This document shows, one piece after another, positions 24,946 through 33,715 of a DNA stretch of 64,000 bases; the stretch's first letter is position 1, and the number at the start of each line of letters is the position of its first letter. This DNA comes from Halosimplex pelagicum (GTDB lineage: Archaea; Halobacteriota; Halobacteria; Halobacteriales; Haloarculaceae). The position numbers and the translations under genes are program-made. The notes beneath the pieces are model-generated. The model was not told the DNA's origin. It was given only the letters and a program-made list of their open reading frames with translations, and searched no databases. The DNA lies in NCBI RefSeq assembly GCF_013415905.1, contig NZ_CP058909.1:124001-188000 (forward strand). Direction: 5' to 3'.

Positions 24946-25116
24946 TCAGGCCGCCTCGCCGCAGCTCCGACAGCGGGCGCGGTCCGCGCTCGGGTCGAAC
25001 GCCAGCGCCACGTCCCCGCAGTGGGGGCACCCGCGGTCGCTCCCGGCGCGGAAACTGAGCCGCGGCGTGGCCGACCGCTCCGGCCCCGCCGGGGTCGACG
25101 GTTCGCTCTTGCTCAT
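24946..25116 (-). CDS. 56-residue zinc-ribbon mini-protein
   Basis: Start at the ATG at 25116 (MSKSEPSTP); an ATG at 25128 would add four residues. The N-terminal half is Ser/Pro-rich and the C-terminal half is a complete four-cysteine ribbon: CPHCG near residue 34 and CRSCG near residue 50. It could bind zinc and act in nucleic acid or protein interaction. It precedes another mini zinc protein by 13 bp. A weak TATA-like CGTTTTAGG lies about 30 bp upstream of the ATG at 25128. Confidence 0.65.
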   Translation of the reverse strand: MSKSEPSTPAGPERSATPRLSFRAGSDRGCPHCGDVALAFDPSADRARCRSCGEAA

Positions 25117-25274
25117 CGTATCTGTCATCCACTCGCACACCCCCTAAAACGTTGTGGGCATACGTCACCGAACGTCCTAATATTCTGTATATCCGTTCCA
25201 GAGATCCGCCATCACCATCGATATCGATCCGTTCTATCTGAAAGAACCGACCGTTCGAAGACGAACGGTTGTCA

Positions 25275-26354
25275 TCACAGATAGGGAGCGATCCCGGTCG
25301 CCTGGGCGAGCGAGAGCCCGCTGGCGACGGCGCCGAGGAGGTACCCGGCGATGGTGCCGCCGTTGAGCAGGGGGAGCCCGGCGTGGGCGCGGCCCTTGAG
25401 GACCATCCACAGCAGGACGACCAGTCCGGCGGTCGTCCCGACCATCGCGGTGACCGCCGGGAGGCTCGCGGGGATCCCCAGCAGGTCGACGGCCGGGACG
25501 CCCTCCGGCGCGAAGAAGGCCGCGCTCGCGACCAGGATCGTCGGGATGACGGCGTCACCCAGGCCGATGAACAGCGCCTCGCGGTCGAGTTCGAGGTCGT
25601 CGCCCTCGGCGTCCGTGTCCGTTTCGGGGCGGTCGGCGGCACCGCCGTTGGCAGCGGCCGTCGCGTCCGCACCGCGCTCGTCGCCGTCGACCGCTCGCTG
25701 CTCGTCGTCCCCGTCGTCGACGGCGGCGGGCGTCCCGGCGTCGAGATAGGAGTACGACAGCGACAGCGGGACGACGAGGACGATCGGCACCTTGAGTTCC
25801 ATGACGCCGGAGGCCAGCGTCAGCATGTGTTCGGTACCGTAGACGCTGATGGCGTCGTAGACCGCGAGGACGGTCAACAGGACGAGCGCCGGGAGGACGC
25901 CGAAACTGATGCCGAACAGGCCGGCCGCCCCGGCGCCCATCACGATCCCCGCGGCGTCGATGACGTACCACTCCGGGTGGACCCACAGCGCGACCCCCAG
26001 GAGGAGCCCCCCGGCCCAGGCGATCGCGTTGAGCGAGAATCCACCGACGGGTATCGTCAGGACGGGCGGGACGAGCACGCGGAAGACGAACAGGCCGACG
26101 TAGGCGCCGGTCCCGACGAGGAGGAGCCGGAGCAGCCAGTCCACGTCGAAGCGGATGATCGCCAGCATCACGCCGGTCATCACGAGGATGAAGGCGACGT
26201 AGACGAGGCTGTTCGTCGGGTCCTGGGGGTCGGCGGTGGCCTGGTAGCCCGCCGACTGGAACGGGCCGACCAGCGCGAGCGCGCCGAGCTGGACGAGCAG
26301 GAAGATACCGACGATGGCCCCCGAAGCGACGTACGCGCGCGACCGCTGGTCCAT
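25275..26354 (-). CDS. Presenilin-family intramembrane aspartyl protease (PSH)
   Basis: A 359-residue polytopic protease that cuts transmembrane helices of other proteins. It has nine hydrophobic segments. The two catalytic aspartates are visible: Y166-D167 in VYDAISVY (TM6) and D267 in GLGDAVIP (the GxGD motif, TM7). A variant PAL motif occurs as GLPLLNGG in TM9. A long acidic loop (about 205-255) separates TM6 and TM7, as in presenilins. Start at the ATG at 26354; the open frame reads on upstream through the PAP2 gene but has no similarity. It is followed by nothing close downstream. Substrates in haloarchaea are not established. Confidence 0.93.
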   Translation of the reverse strand: MDQRSRAYVASGAIVGIFLLVQLGALALVGPFQSAGYQATADPQDPTNSLVYVAFILVMTGVMLAIIRFDVDWLLRLLLVGTGAYVGLFVFRVLVPPVLTIPVGGFSLNAIAWAGGLLLGVALWVHPEWYVIDAAGIVMGAGAAGLFGISFGVLPALVLLTVLAVYDAISVYGTEHMLTLASGVMELKVPIVLVVPLSLSYSYLDAGTPAAVDDGDDEQRAVDGDERGADATAAANGGAADRPETDTDAEGDDLELDREALFIGLGDAVIPTILVASAAFFAPEGVPAVDLLGIPASLPAVTAMVGTTAGLVVLLWMVLKGRAHAGLPLLNGGTIAGYLLGAVASGLSLAQATGIAPYL

Positions 26355-26395
26355 GCCGATACCTCGGCCACGACGCGTTTGAGGGTTACGCAATC

Positions 26396-27301
26396 TCACA
26401 CCGCGCGCTCGCCCAGCAGCGGCGCGCCGACGGCGCCCCCCACGGCGACCGCCGTCCCGACGAACGCCAGCGCCAGCGGCGGCTCGAACGCTTCGATCAC
26501 GGCGAACAGGATCCCAGCGCCCGCGAGGACGGCGAACCCGGCGAGGACCTCCCCGCGGTCCGTCGGGTGGGCGGGCGTCGAGTCGGCGACGCCCCGCCAG
26601 ACGAGCCAGCCGCCGAGGGCGCCGCCGATCGCCGCCACGCTGTCGAAGGTGAACCCGTTGAACAGCCCGAGGACGCCGACCCCGACCGCGACTCCCAGGA
26701 CGCGCCCGGGGTCGGTCCCCGCCTCGGAGGCCCGGTAGAGCGCACCGAGCAGGGCCGCGCCGACCGCGGTCCCGACGACCACGTCGACGAGGTAGTGGAC
26801 GCCGAGGACGAGCCGCGAGAGCGAGACGAGCCCGATCACCGCGGCGGCGACGCCGAGCCGCTGACGGGCCGTCCCCCAGTCGACGACCAGCGCCAGCCCG
26901 CCCCAGACCATCGTCGTCCCGAGCGCGTGGCCGCTCGGGAACCCCGGGCCCTCGGCGGTGGTGACGCTCTCCAGCAGCACCGACAGCGCCGCCGGAAACC
27001 ACGCCAGTTCGGGCGGTTCGGTCGCGCCCGGCGGCCGGCCGAGTCCGAAGTAGCCCTTGAGCGCGCCGATGACGGCGACGTACGTCAGCGCGAGGCCGAA
27101 GACGAACAGCGCCCGCCGGCGGTCGATCCCCAGGACGGGGAACTCCTCGCCGGCGACGAACAGCGCGCCGCCGAGGACGAACAGGAACCAGCCGTCGCCG
27201 AGCTGGGTGACCAGCCCGAACAGCAGGACGACCGGCCACTCCGCCAGCCCGTGGAGCGCGTCCGTGACGCCGACGCCGCGTCCGTTGGGAAACAGCTGCA
27301 T
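26396..27301 (-). CDS. PAP2-family membrane phosphatase
   Basis: A 301-residue membrane protein of the phosphatidic acid phosphatase type 2 family. All three catalytic motifs are intact: KGYFGLGRPP (K82 to R89-P90), PSGH at 122-125, and SRLVLGVHYLVDV (162-174, with catalytic His169 and Asp173). About seven hydrophobic helices are present, with the active site facing outward. It hydrolyses lipid or polyprenyl phosphates. The C-terminal third (about 195-301) is extra hydrophobic sequence not needed for catalysis. It lies between the presenilin protease gene and gar1, all on the same strand. The substrate could be polyprenyl diphosphate recycled after glycan assembly, which is inference. Confidence 0.88.
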   Translation of the reverse strand: MQLFPNGRGVGVTDALHGLAEWPVVLLFGLVTQLGDGWFLFVLGGALFVAGEEFPVLGIDRRRALFVFGLALTYVAVIGALKGYFGLGRPPGATEPPELAWFPAALSVLLESVTTAEGPGFPSGHALGTTMVWGGLALVVDWGTARQRLGVAAAVIGLVSLSRLVLGVHYLVDVVVGTAVGAALLGALYRASEAGTDPGRVLGVAVGVGVLGLFNGFTFDSVAAIGGALGGWLVWRGVADSTPAHPTDRGEVLAGFAVLAGAGILFAVIEAFEPPLALAFVGTAVAVGGAVGAPLLGERAV

Positions 27302-27368
27302 CCGGCCCCCCGTTGGGTCCGAGGGCGTGTAAGCCGACGGGCTTCGGAGTCAGGTGCCGACCGCACCG

Positions 27369-27596
27369 CTACCGCGCGTACAGCGCCGACCCGACCAGCC
27401 CCGGGAGATGCACGTCGTCGCCGGTCGTGACCGCGAGATACGGCCGCTCGACCGGGCCGAACACGTCGACGACCCGCCCGAGGTCGTCGAGGTCCTCGTC
27501 GACGACGGGCGTGCCGATGTCGACGTGGTCGGCGTCGGGCGCGCGGACGACCGCGAGGTGCTGGGCGATCCGGACGACCTCGCCGACGCGTCTCAC
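27369..27596 (-). CDS. gar1: H/ACA ribonucleoprotein subunit Gar1
   Basis: A 75-residue protein, GTG start at 27596. Gar1 is a core component of archaeal H/ACA particles that guide pseudouridylation and helps position substrate for Cbf5. The small beta-barrel is recognisable: MRRVGEVVRIAQHLAVVRA, IGTPVVDEDLDDLGRVVDVFGPVERPYLAV, as in Gar1/Naf1 domains. The short length is normal in archaea. It follows srp19 by 19 bp in the same direction, an arrangement seen in other haloarchaea. Alternative in-frame starts downstream would delete the first strand, so the GTG is preferred. Confidence 0.88.
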   Translation of the reverse strand: MRRVGEVVRIAQHLAVVRAPDADHVDIGTPVVDEDLDDLGRVVDVFGPVERPYLAVTTGDDVHLPGLVGSALYAR

Positions 27597-27615
27597 CGCG
27601 ATCCCTCCACCGCGG

Positions 27616-27894
27616 TCACTCCCGGATGACGCCGAGGTAGGCCGCGACGGCCCCCAGCAGGTCGGTCTTGCTCGCGTCGTCGGCGTCCTTGACGAGGACG
27701 CGCCCGCGCGGCTCGTACTCGCGGGGATAGGTCTTCTCGCGCTCGATGACGGCGTCGTAGCCCACCTGCTGGACGGCCTGTGCGATCTCGTCGACCGTCG
27801 GCTCCGGGACCGCGAGATCCGACGCCACCCGACGCCCCTCGCTGCGCGTGCAGGAGGCGTCGAGCGCCGCCGGCCAGATGACGTTCTCGACCAT
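27616..27894 (-). CDS. srp19: Signal recognition particle protein SRP19
   Basis: A 92-residue protein starting at the ATG at 27894. SRP19 binds 7S RNA and prepares it for SRP54 binding in co-translational membrane targeting. Family features are [19 protein letters not shown] at the N-terminus, the [28 protein letters not shown] helix-strand, and the basic [24 protein letters not shown] end. The open frame extends upstream into Arg-rich non-coding sequence, so the annotated ATG is used. The 7S RNA gene itself is not nearby. gar1 follows within 20 bp, which suggests a joint RNA-protein operon. Confidence 0.92.
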   Translation of the reverse strand: MVENVIWPAALDASCTRSEGRRVASDLAVPEPTVDEIAQAVQQVGYDAVIEREKTYPREYEPRGRVLVKDADDASKTDLLGAVAAYLGVIRE

Positions 27895-28028
27895 ACCCGA
27901 CGGTGAGCACCCGGCTACGTAAGGGTCTTTCCGGTCGGCGCTCGCGAGTGCGTGTGTCTGGTGGGGTCGATCGGACGGCTGTCGCGACGGTGACCGCGAA
28001 CAGCGACGATCCTGTAACCGCGAACGGC

Positions 28029-28188
28029 GTGAAAGCCCCGACGCGTTCGACTCCCGCGGCTCGCTGTGCTCCTCGGCTCGCTTCGCTCGCCTGCGGTGCT
28101 TACGTCGCCGGGGTTCGTCGAACGCGTCGCCCCTTTCATTCCCGCCCGCACAGACTGACCCACCAGCCGGCACGGGCGGGGCTTTCAC
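28029..28188. repeat. Nested inverted-repeat element with GTGAAAGCCCC / GGGGCTTTCAC ends
   Basis: GTGAAAGCCCC (28029-28039) pairs with GGGGCTTTCAC (28178-28188). CGACGCGTTCGAC (28039-28051) pairs with GTCGAACGCGTCG (28117-28129), and CCCGCCCG (28141-28148) pairs with CGGGCGGG (28173-28180). All matches are perfect. The sequence CCTTTCATTCC at 28132-28142 recurs as CCTTTCAGTCC at 63012-63022. Only the inner stems can form at the same time as alternatives to the outer one. A structured RNA or a dispersed genomic element is likely. Confidence 0.6.
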
Positions 28189-28260
28189 GCTGTCTTCGGT
28201 CACGGTGGATCGCTCGCTGGCCGCACCGTATTCTTCGTCTCGTCACCGCGCACCCCGTCG

Positions 28261-28265
28261 AAAAA
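28261..28265 (-). terminator. T-tract terminator after the BtuF-type gene
   Basis: A run of five T on the minus strand begins 21 bp after the stop codon at 28286. A short T-rich signal of this kind is sufficient for archaeal termination. Confidence 0.45.
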
Positions 28266-28285
28266 TCAGAAGCCGTCTCGAAGCG

Positions 28286-29545
28286 TTACCGACGACGTCG
28301 AGCGACGAGCGCGCCCGCCAGCAGCGCGACGAGCGCCGTCGCCGCACCGAAGCCGGGGCCGTCGCCGCTGGTGGTCGTCCCCGCGGGCGATGCCGCGCCG
28401 TCCTCGGACTCGGCGGTCGGGGTCGCGGTTCCGTCGGCGTCCATCATCGTCGCCGTCACGGTCCCGTCGCCGTCCATCCCGGCCGTCTCGGTCGCGTCAC
28501 CGCCCGAGTCGGTCGCCGTCGCGGTCGGCGTCGGCGTCGAACACGTCGCGGGCTGGGGCGTCTCCACGGCCGAGAAGTCGATGGCCTCGTAGGCCTCGGG
28601 GTGGAGCGCCTGGGCGATCGTCTTCAGCGCCTCGACGTTCTTCGGGCCGTTCTGGGTCATGAAGTTCCGGTTGACCCGGACGACGTTACCCTCCTGAACC
28701 GCGGTCGTCTCGTTGAACGTCGGGGTTTTCGGGACCGAGCCGTACTGGCCGTTCTGGACGATCCACTCGGGGTCTTTCTGGGTGACGATCTCGTTGCTGA
28801 GCGAGCCGTACCCGTTGGACGTGTTGATCTCGCCGGCGGCGATGTTGTCGCCGCCCGCCGCGGCGACGATCTGGCCGACGAACGTGTCCTCGCCGGCGGT
28901 CCAGCCGCCGCCGAGGTGGAAGAACACGCGGGGGTTGTCCTCACCGCTCACGGCGTCGCGGATCGCCTGCACCTGGCCCTGCATCCGCGCGCTGACCTGT
29001 CCGGCCCGGTCGTAGTTACCGGTCAGCTGGCCGTACAGCTCGATCTTGGTGGACACGTCTTCGAGGTCCGACGCCGCCTCGAACTTGTAGACCGTCAGAC
29101 CGCTGTTTCGCAGCGCCTGGACGGTCTCGTTGGGGACGACGTTGGGCGCGAGCACCAGGTCCGGGTTCGCGCCGACGACCGCCTCGGTGATGATCGACCC
29201 GTCGTCGTTGACTACGTCGGTCTTGCCCTCGGTCCCGTTCAGATAGCTCAGATAGTAGTCCTGGGGCATCGCGACCGTCTCCTCGTCCGCGCCGATGCTC
29301 CAGAGGATCTGGGCCGCGCTGGGAGCCAGCGCGGCGAGCCGGTCGGGGTTCTCGTCGATCTGTACCTCCGTTCCCGTCGCGTCGGTGACGGTCATCGGAT
29401 ACGTGCAGTGCGTGTCCGCGAGCGCACTCGCGCTCGCCGCACCCGACGCACCCGTCGCCGCGCCGGCGCCGGCCGCGGCGGGCACCGCACCCACCGCAGC
29501 GAACACCAGCAGCGCCGCACCGACGACCGCCGTCGCGTCTCTCAT
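28286..29545 (-). CDS. btuF: PGF-CTERM-anchored periplasmic-type binding protein (BtuF-like)
   Basis: A 419-residue substrate-binding protein for a cobalamin- or heme/siderophore-type importer. A Sec signal ([19 protein letters not shown]) is followed by the two-lobed Peripla_BP_2 domain (about 50-335), with [23 protein letters not shown] at the start and [19 protein letters not shown] in the second lobe. A Thr/Asp-rich stalk precedes the C-terminal [20 protein letters not shown] and an Arg tail, the PGF-CTERM signal for archaeosortase-mediated lipid anchoring. It is divergent from btuC-btuD over a single 64-bp promoter region. The ligand class is inferred from this context. The open frame extends further upstream, but the ATG at 29545 fits the signal peptide. 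Confidence 0.9.
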   Translation of the reverse strand: MRDATAVVGAALLVFAAVGAVPAAAGAGAATGASGAASASALADTHCTYPMTVTDATGTEVQIDENPDRLAALAPSAAQILWSIGADEETVAMPQDYYLSYLNGTEGKTDVVNDDGSIITEAVVGANPDLVLAPNVVPNETVQALRNSGLTVYKFEAASDLEDVSTKIELYGQLTGNYDRAGQVSARMQGQVQAIRDAVSGEDNPRVFFHLGGGWTAGEDTFVGQIVAAAGGDNIAAGEINTSNGYGSLSNEIVTQKDPEWIVQNGQYGSVPKTPTFNETTAVQEGNVVRVNRNFMTQNGPKNVEALKTIAQALHPEAYEAIDFSAVETPQPATCSTPTPTATATDSGGDATETAGMDGDGTVTATMMDADGTATPTAESEDGAASPAGTTTSGDGPGFGAATALVALLAGALVARRRR

Positions 29546-29566
29546 GGCGTCTGTGGCTGTGCCCCT

Positions 29567-29592
29567 TTGCAATAAATATTTACCTACTGCAA
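29567..29592. promoter_or_regulatory. Shared divergent promoter / palindromic operator for btuF and btuCD
   Basis: The 64 bp between the two start codons contain a single AT-rich core, AATAAATATTTA, flanked by TTGCA (29567-29571) and its complement TGCAA (29588-29592). Both divergent genes have spacing of about 20-35 bp to this core, so one TATA region probably serves both directions. A repressor binding the flanks would shut both, as expected for an uptake system that responds to nutrient supply. Confidence 0.6.
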
Positions 29593-29609
29593 CCAGACTT
29601 GATGTCAGC

Positions 29610-30713
29610 ATGGCAGTCCGGACGAGGGCCGCGGGGTGGTCGACGGGGCTGACCGGCCTGCTGGTGGCCGTCGCGCTCGTCAGCGCCACCGTCGGCCCTG
29701 TCAGCGTCCCCCTGCCGACGGTCGCGAGAGCGGCGCTCAACGCCGTCGGCGTCCCGACGGGCGTCTCCGTCGGCAGCGGTACCGTGGCGCTGTTCGGCGC
29801 CACCGCCACCGTCCCGATCCCGGACCTCTCCTACACCTACCTGTTCTCGTTCCCGGTCGACGGGACCAGCGAGACGATCGTCCGCCGGATCCGTCTGCCG
29901 CGGATCGCGCTGGCGGCGACGGTCGGGTTCGCGCTGGCCGCCGCCGGCACCGTGATGCAGGGCTTCTTCCGCAACCCGATGGCCGACCCGTCGATCATCG
30001 GCGTCTCCTCGGGCGCCGCCGTCGGCGCCGTCGCGACCATCGCGCTGTCCTTCTCGGGCCCCTACGCCCTCCAGACGGCCGCGTTCGTGGGGGCGGTCGT
30101 CAGCGCGTTCGCCGTCTACCTGATCGCCACCGAGGGCGGGCGGACCCCCACCGCGACGCTGCTGCTGGCCGGCGTCGCGATCCAGACGCTGCTCGGCGCG
30201 GTCGTCTCCTACCTGCTGTTGCGGGCCGGCGAGAGCCTCGAACAGGCGCTGTACTGGCTGATGGGCGGGCTGCTCCGCAACGCCGTCTGGACGGACGTGG
30301 CGCTCACCGTCCCCGTCGCCGCGCTCTGTTTCGCCGTCCTGCTCGCCTACGGCCGCGACCTCAACGTCCTCCTGCTCGGCGAGGCCGACGCCCACACGCT
30401 CGGCATCGAGGTCGAGCGCACCAAGCGGATCCTGCTGGCGGTCTCCAGCGTCGTCACCGCGGCGGCCGTCGCCGTCGCCGGCTCGATCGGGTTCGTCGGC
30501 CTCGTCGTCCCCCACGTGATGCGACTGCTCGTCGGCCCGGACCACCGGATCTTGCTGCCGACGAGCGCCGTCGCCGGCGGCGCCTTCCTCGTCGCGACCG
30601 ACACCGTCGCCCGCTCGGGGGGCGTCGAGGTCCCCGTCGGCATCGTCACCGCCGCCCTGGGCGCGCCCTTCTTCCTCTATCTCCTCCGGACCCGGGAGGT
30701 GCATTCGCTGTGA
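29610..30713 (+). CDS. btuC: ABC transporter permease, BtuC/FecCD family
   Basis: A 367-residue permease with about ten transmembrane helices. Typical FecCD features are visible: [45 protein letters not shown] near residue 88, [20 protein letters not shown], the WLMGGL pore segment, and the C-terminal [18 protein letters not shown] followed by [17 protein letters not shown]. These importers move cobalamin, heme or siderophores with a binding protein. The start at the ATG at 29610 lies 64 bp from divergent btuF. The stop overlaps the btuD start (GTGA), so they are translationally coupled. Confidence 0.92.
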   Translation: MAVRTRAAGWSTGLTGLLVAVALVSATVGPVSVPLPTVARAALNAVGVPTGVSVGSGTVALFGATATVPIPDLSYTYLFSFPVDGTSETIVRRIRLPRIALAATVGFALAAAGTVMQGFFRNPMADPSIIGVSSGAAVGAVATIALSFSGPYALQTAAFVGAVVSAFAVYLIATEGGRTPTATLLLAGVAIQTLLGAVVSYLLLRAGESLEQALYWLMGGLLRNAVWTDVALTVPVAALCFAVLLAYGRDLNVLLLGEADAHTLGIEVERTKRILLAVSSVVTAAAVAVAGSIGFVGLVVPHVMRLLVGPDHRILLPTSAVAGGAFLVATDTVARSGGVEVPVGIVTAALGAPFFLYLLRTREVHSL

Positions 30714-32122
30714 CGCCCGACCTGGCGACCGACGCCCTGGACGCGCTCGACGGGCTCGTCGGCGACGGCGACCGCGAGGCCGGCGGGAACGCGGCGACCG
30801 GCGCCGACCCGACGGCGACCGCCGACGGCCCCCTGATCGATGTCGAGGACGTGTCGCTGTCCTACGGCGACCTGGCGGTCCTCTCCGAGGTGTCGCTGGC
30901 CGTCGAATCGGGGGAGTTCGTCGGCCTCGTCGGCCCGAACGGCGCCGGGAAGACGACGCTGCTGGGGGCGATCAACGGCGTCCTCGAACCCGAGTCGGGC
31001 CGGGTCCGCGTCGGCGGGGAGCGGGTCGCGGACCTGTCCTCGCGGGCGGCGAGCCGCCTGGTCGCGACGGTGCCCCAGGACACGACGGTCGCCTTCGACT
31101 TCTCGGTCGAGGACATCGTCGAGATGGGGCGAACGCCCTATCACGGCCGGTTCAGCGGCGATCCCGACGGGGCAGCGGCGGTCGACCGGGCGCTCGAACG
31201 GACCGGGACCGAGCGATTCCGCGACCGGTCGGTCGCCTCGCTCAGCGGCGGCGAGCGCCAGCGGGTCGTGCTCGCCCGCGCGCTCGCCCAGGAGACGCCG
31301 GCGCTCGTCCTCGACGAGCCGACGGCGAGCCTCGACGTGAACCACCAGGTCCGGACGCTCGAACTCGTCGCCGACCTGGTCGACGCCGAGGGGAAGGCGG
31401 CGCTGGCGGCGATCCACGACCTGGATCTCGCGGCCCGCTTCTGCGACCGGCTGGCCGTCCTCGCCGACGGCGAACTGCTCGCGGTCGGCCCGCCCGACGA
31501 GGTGCTGACCGCCGAGACCGTGGGCGCCGCCTTCGACACCGACGCCGCCGTCCTCCCGAACCCGGTGACGGGGACGCCGGCCGTGACGCCCCTGCCGGAC
31601 CCGGGCGAGCTGGACCTGCGGGTCCACGTCGTCGGTACCGGTCCGGCGGCCGCACGGGTCGTCTCGACGCTGGTGTCCGCGGGCGCGACGGTGACCGTCG
31701 GCGCGCTTCCGGAGGGAGACGTGGCCGCCGAGACGGCCCGGGAACTCGCCGCCGAGGTGGTGACCGCGCCCGCGTTCGGCGGGCTCGACGGCGAGCCCGA
31801 GGCGGCCGCTCGCGACCACCTGGCGGCGGCCGACGCGGTCGTCGCCGTCGAGCCGCTCGCCCCCTCGCTCCGGGCGCTCGTCCGCGACCGGGAGCCGGTC
31901 GTTCGCGTCGCGGCCGACGACGCCGCGAGCGCGGCGGCCGAACTCGACGGCGGGGGCGCGGACGACCGCGGGCGCGACGGTGACCGTCGGCGCGCTTCCG
32001 GCGCGGGACGTGGCGCCGAGCGCGACGCCGCGACGGACGACGCCGCCGCGCGGGCGACGCCGGAGACGGTCGCGCTCGGGGTCCGACGGGCGCTCGACCG
32101 GCCGGCCTCGGCCGACGACTGA
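30710..32122 (+). CDS. btuD: ABC transporter ATP-binding protein BtuD with C-terminal extension
   Basis: A 470-residue ATPase with a GTG start overlapping btuC. The ATPase domain (about 41-295) has Walker [10 protein letters not shown] at 75-83, signature [19 protein letters not shown], Walker [13 protein letters not shown] and the switch His in AIHDLDL. A roughly 40-residue Gly/Ala/Asp-rich N-terminal leader and a long C-terminal extension (about 300-470) surround it. The extension starts with [28 protein letters not shown], which looks like a Rossmann-type fold, and ends in a helical [15 protein letters not shown]. The linker between them contains a 36-bp copy of an earlier part of the gene read in another frame. 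Confidence 0.9.
   Translation: MTPDLATDALDALDGLVGDGDREAGGNAATGADPTATADGPLIDVEDVSLSYGDLAVLSEVSLAVESGEFVGLVGPNGAGKTTLLGAINGVLEPESGRVRVGGERVADLSSRAASRLVATVPQDTTVAFDFSVEDIVEMGRTPYHGRFSGDPDGAAAVDRALERTGTERFRDRSVASLSGGERQRVVLARALAQETPALVLDEPTASLDVNHQVRTLELVADLVDAEGKAALAAIHDLDLAARFCDRLAVLADGELLAVGPPDEVLTAETVGAAFDTDAAVLPNPVTGTPAVTPLPDPGELDLRVHVVGTGPAAARVVSTLVSAGATVTVGALPEGDVAAETARELAAEVVTAPAFGGLDGEPEAAARDHLAAADAVVAVEPLAPSLRALVRDREPVVRVAADDAASAAAELDGGGADDRGRDGDRRRASGAGRGAERDAATDDAAARATPETVALGVRRALDRPASADD
31677..31712 (+). repeat. 36-bp segment repeated out of frame in btuD (copy 1)
   Basis: The 36 bases beginning CCGCGGGCGCGACGG are identical to 31966-32001. In this copy they encode part of [13 protein letters not shown] within the folded C-terminal extension. 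The second copy is 289 bp later, which is not a multiple of three. Confidence 0.85.
31966..32001 (+). repeat. 36-bp segment repeated out of frame in btuD (copy 2)
   Basis: Identical to 31677-31712 but read one frame away, giving [12 protein letters not shown] in a low-complexity linker. After the repeat the two regions stay loosely similar (GGGACGTGGC versus GGAGACGTGGC) before diverging. Confidence 0.85.
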
Positions 32123-32230
32123 GGCGAGCCGGACGACGGGTCGAGCGCCGCGGGGACGCTCCCGAGCGCCGGCCGTTCGCGTTCGTCCCGTGGACACAAC
32201 AGTTATTGGCGGCCGTACAGACTCCCGACT

Positions 32231-33055
32231 ATGGTGGACGTGAACGTGAACAAGCCGACGCTGCTGGTCGCGGGGGGCGGCGCGGTCGCGCTGGTCGTCG
32301 TCGCGGTGCTCGTCGGTGCCGCATTGAGCCAGCCGAACGCGCCGGTGACGGGGGACCCTTCGACGGCGACGCCGGTCGACGCGACCGACTTGCCGACGCT
32401 GGCGCCGACGACGACGGGGACTGCGGCGGGGACGACAGCCGCGACAAACGGGACGGCGACCGCGACGCAGACGCCGTATCCGACGCTCACGCCGACGCCG
32501 ACGCCGACACCCACGCCGACCGCGACGCCGGCGCTGACCGACATCCCGGCCGACGCGTTCGACGAACGGGAGATCGAACGCCTGATCGGCGAGTACGTCA
32601 ACGACCGGCGGGCCAGCGAGGGGCTCGACCCGCTGACCGTCGAGGGCCAGGGGGTCGACCGACTCAGGGCGATGGCCAGGGGCCACAGCGTCCAGATGGC
32701 CAACCAGGGCGAATCGATCCACAGGATCGACGGCGTGAGCAGCGCCGGGCGCTACCGCGACCACGAGCTCTACGACCGCTGCAAGTGGTCGTCGCCGGAC
32801 GGTAACACGCTCCGGACCGCCGACGGCAACGCCCTCGAAGCCGTCGGGCGGACGGTCGCCGGCGAACCCTACCGCACCAACGGCACTCGCCGGTTCAACG
32901 GCGACGAGAGCGCCGTGGCTCGTGCGATCGTCGAGTCGTGGTGGAACACGGGGACCTACCCGCCGCGACTGACCTACCCGAACGCCGACGAGGTCGGCGT
33001 CGGCGTCGAGATAACCCGCCGCAACGACGTGTTCGTCACCGCCAACGTCTGTTGA
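32231..33055 (+). CDS. Membrane-anchored CAP (SCP-like) domain protein
   Basis: A 274-residue protein. One N-terminal transmembrane helix (about 10-32) is followed by a Thr/Pro linker with (TP)n (about 75-98). A CAP/SCP domain (about 110-274) starts ADAFDEREIERLIGEYVNDRRASEGLDPLTVEGQGVDRLRAMARGHS. Members are extracellular proteins with diverse roles, including proteolysis and binding. The domain keeps the helix and the RAMARGHSVQMAN segment, with a conserved His in HSVQM. Two cysteines (CKW and the C-terminal C) could form a disulfide. It stands alone between btuD and the HalX regulator. Confidence 0.85.
   Translation: MVDVNVNKPTLLVAGGGAVALVVVAVLVGAALSQPNAPVTGDPSTATPVDATDLPTLAPTTTGTAAGTTAATNGTATATQTPYPTLTPTPTPTPTPTATPALTDIPADAFDEREIERLIGEYVNDRRASEGLDPLTVEGQGVDRLRAMARGHSVQMANQGESIHRIDGVSSAGRYRDHELYDRCKWSSPDGNTLRTADGNALEAVGRTVAGEPYRTNGTRRFNGDESAVARAIVESWWNTGTYPPRLTYPNADEVGVGVEITRRNDVFVTANVC
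32489..32530 (+). repeat. Coding ACGCCG microsatellite
   Basis: About seven units of ACGCCG or close variants encode alternating Thr-Pro in the linker of the CAP protein. Length variation between strains would be expected. Confidence 0.7.
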
Positions 33056-33139
33056 GCGGGTTCGAACGCGTTCGGTTTTCGGCCCTCGGGCCATCACCGG
33101 TCGGGTCGCGACCGGCGGAGCGCTCCGGAGAGGGGTCGC

Positions 33140-33715
33140 TCACTCGGAGTGGCGGCTGATCTCGTTGAACGCGGCCTGGAAGTCGTCGAACTCGGCGAGC
33201 GCCTCGTCCATCTCGGCCTGGATCGACGCGGCGCGGTCGCGCAGCCGGGCGACCTCGTCGCTGTCGTCGAGTTCGGCGTCGGTCTTCTCGGCCTCCAGGA
33301 GGGCGACCTTGGAGGTGACCTCCAGGTACTCGGTGAGTCGGTCGTCGTAGCGGCTGGCGGTGAGCTGCTGTTCGATGGCGGCGACCAGGTCCTCTTTCTG
33401 GACGGGCTTGCAGAGGTAGTCGTCGAAGGGCATGTCGACGATGTCGAAGTCCGGGTCGACCGCGGTGATCATGATGACCCGCGTGTCGAGTCCGCGGTCG
33501 CGGATCGTCGACAGCACGTCGTCGCCCGACACCTGGGGCATCCGGCGGTCGAGGAGGACCACGTCGACGGCCTCGTCGACCGCTTCGAGCGCCTCCTCTC
33601 CCCCGTAGGCCGTCTCCGTGTCGTACTCGTCGCGGAGGCGCAGCGCGTACACGTCGGCGACCTCCGCCTCGTCGTCGACGATGAGGACCCGCGGCTCGGT
33701 GCTCGTCTCGTTCAC
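33140..33715 (-). CDS. Response regulator with HalX domain
   Basis: A 191-residue protein with a GTG start at 33715. The receiver domain (about 8-120) has acidic D14-D15, the phosphoacceptor Asp56 in VVLLDRRMPQVSG, the Thr in IMITAVD and Lys103 in YLCKPVQKEDL. The C-terminal region (about 122-191) is a HalX-type helical domain (TSKVALLEAEKTDAELDDSDEV), a DNA-binding or output domain restricted to haloarchaea. No histidine kinase is adjacent, so it is an orphan regulator. The reading frame continues upstream as unrelated shadow sequence. It is divergent from the rhomboid gene. Confidence 0.9.
   Translation of the reverse strand: MNETSTEPRVLIVDDEAEVADVYALRLRDEYDTETAYGGEEALEAVDEAVDVVLLDRRMPQVSGDDVLSTIRDRGLDTRVIMITAVDPDFDIVDMPFDDYLCKPVQKEDLVAAIEQQLTASRYDDRLTEYLEVTSKVALLEAEKTDAELDDSDEVARLRDRAASIQAEMDEALAEFDDFQAAFNEISRHSE

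Larger units (their letters stand above)
27895..28285. other. 391-bp intergenic region with structured palindromic element
   Basis: No gene is convincing here; the open frames across it are Arg-rich shadows. It contains the nested inverted repeats described at 28029-28188. The right end holds a T5 run on the minus strand (28261-28265) that can end the BtuF-type transcript. It contains no match to the 7S RNA core expected near srp19. Confidence 0.6.

Noticed and set aside
27895..28285. 7S (SRP) RNA gene next to srp19
   Set aside because: The conserved helix 8 segments expected in archaeal SRP RNA are not present in this gap.
29546..29609. Cobalamin riboswitch in front of btuC
   Set aside because: Only 64 bp separate the two starts, too short for a B12 riboswitch, and these are not established in archaea.
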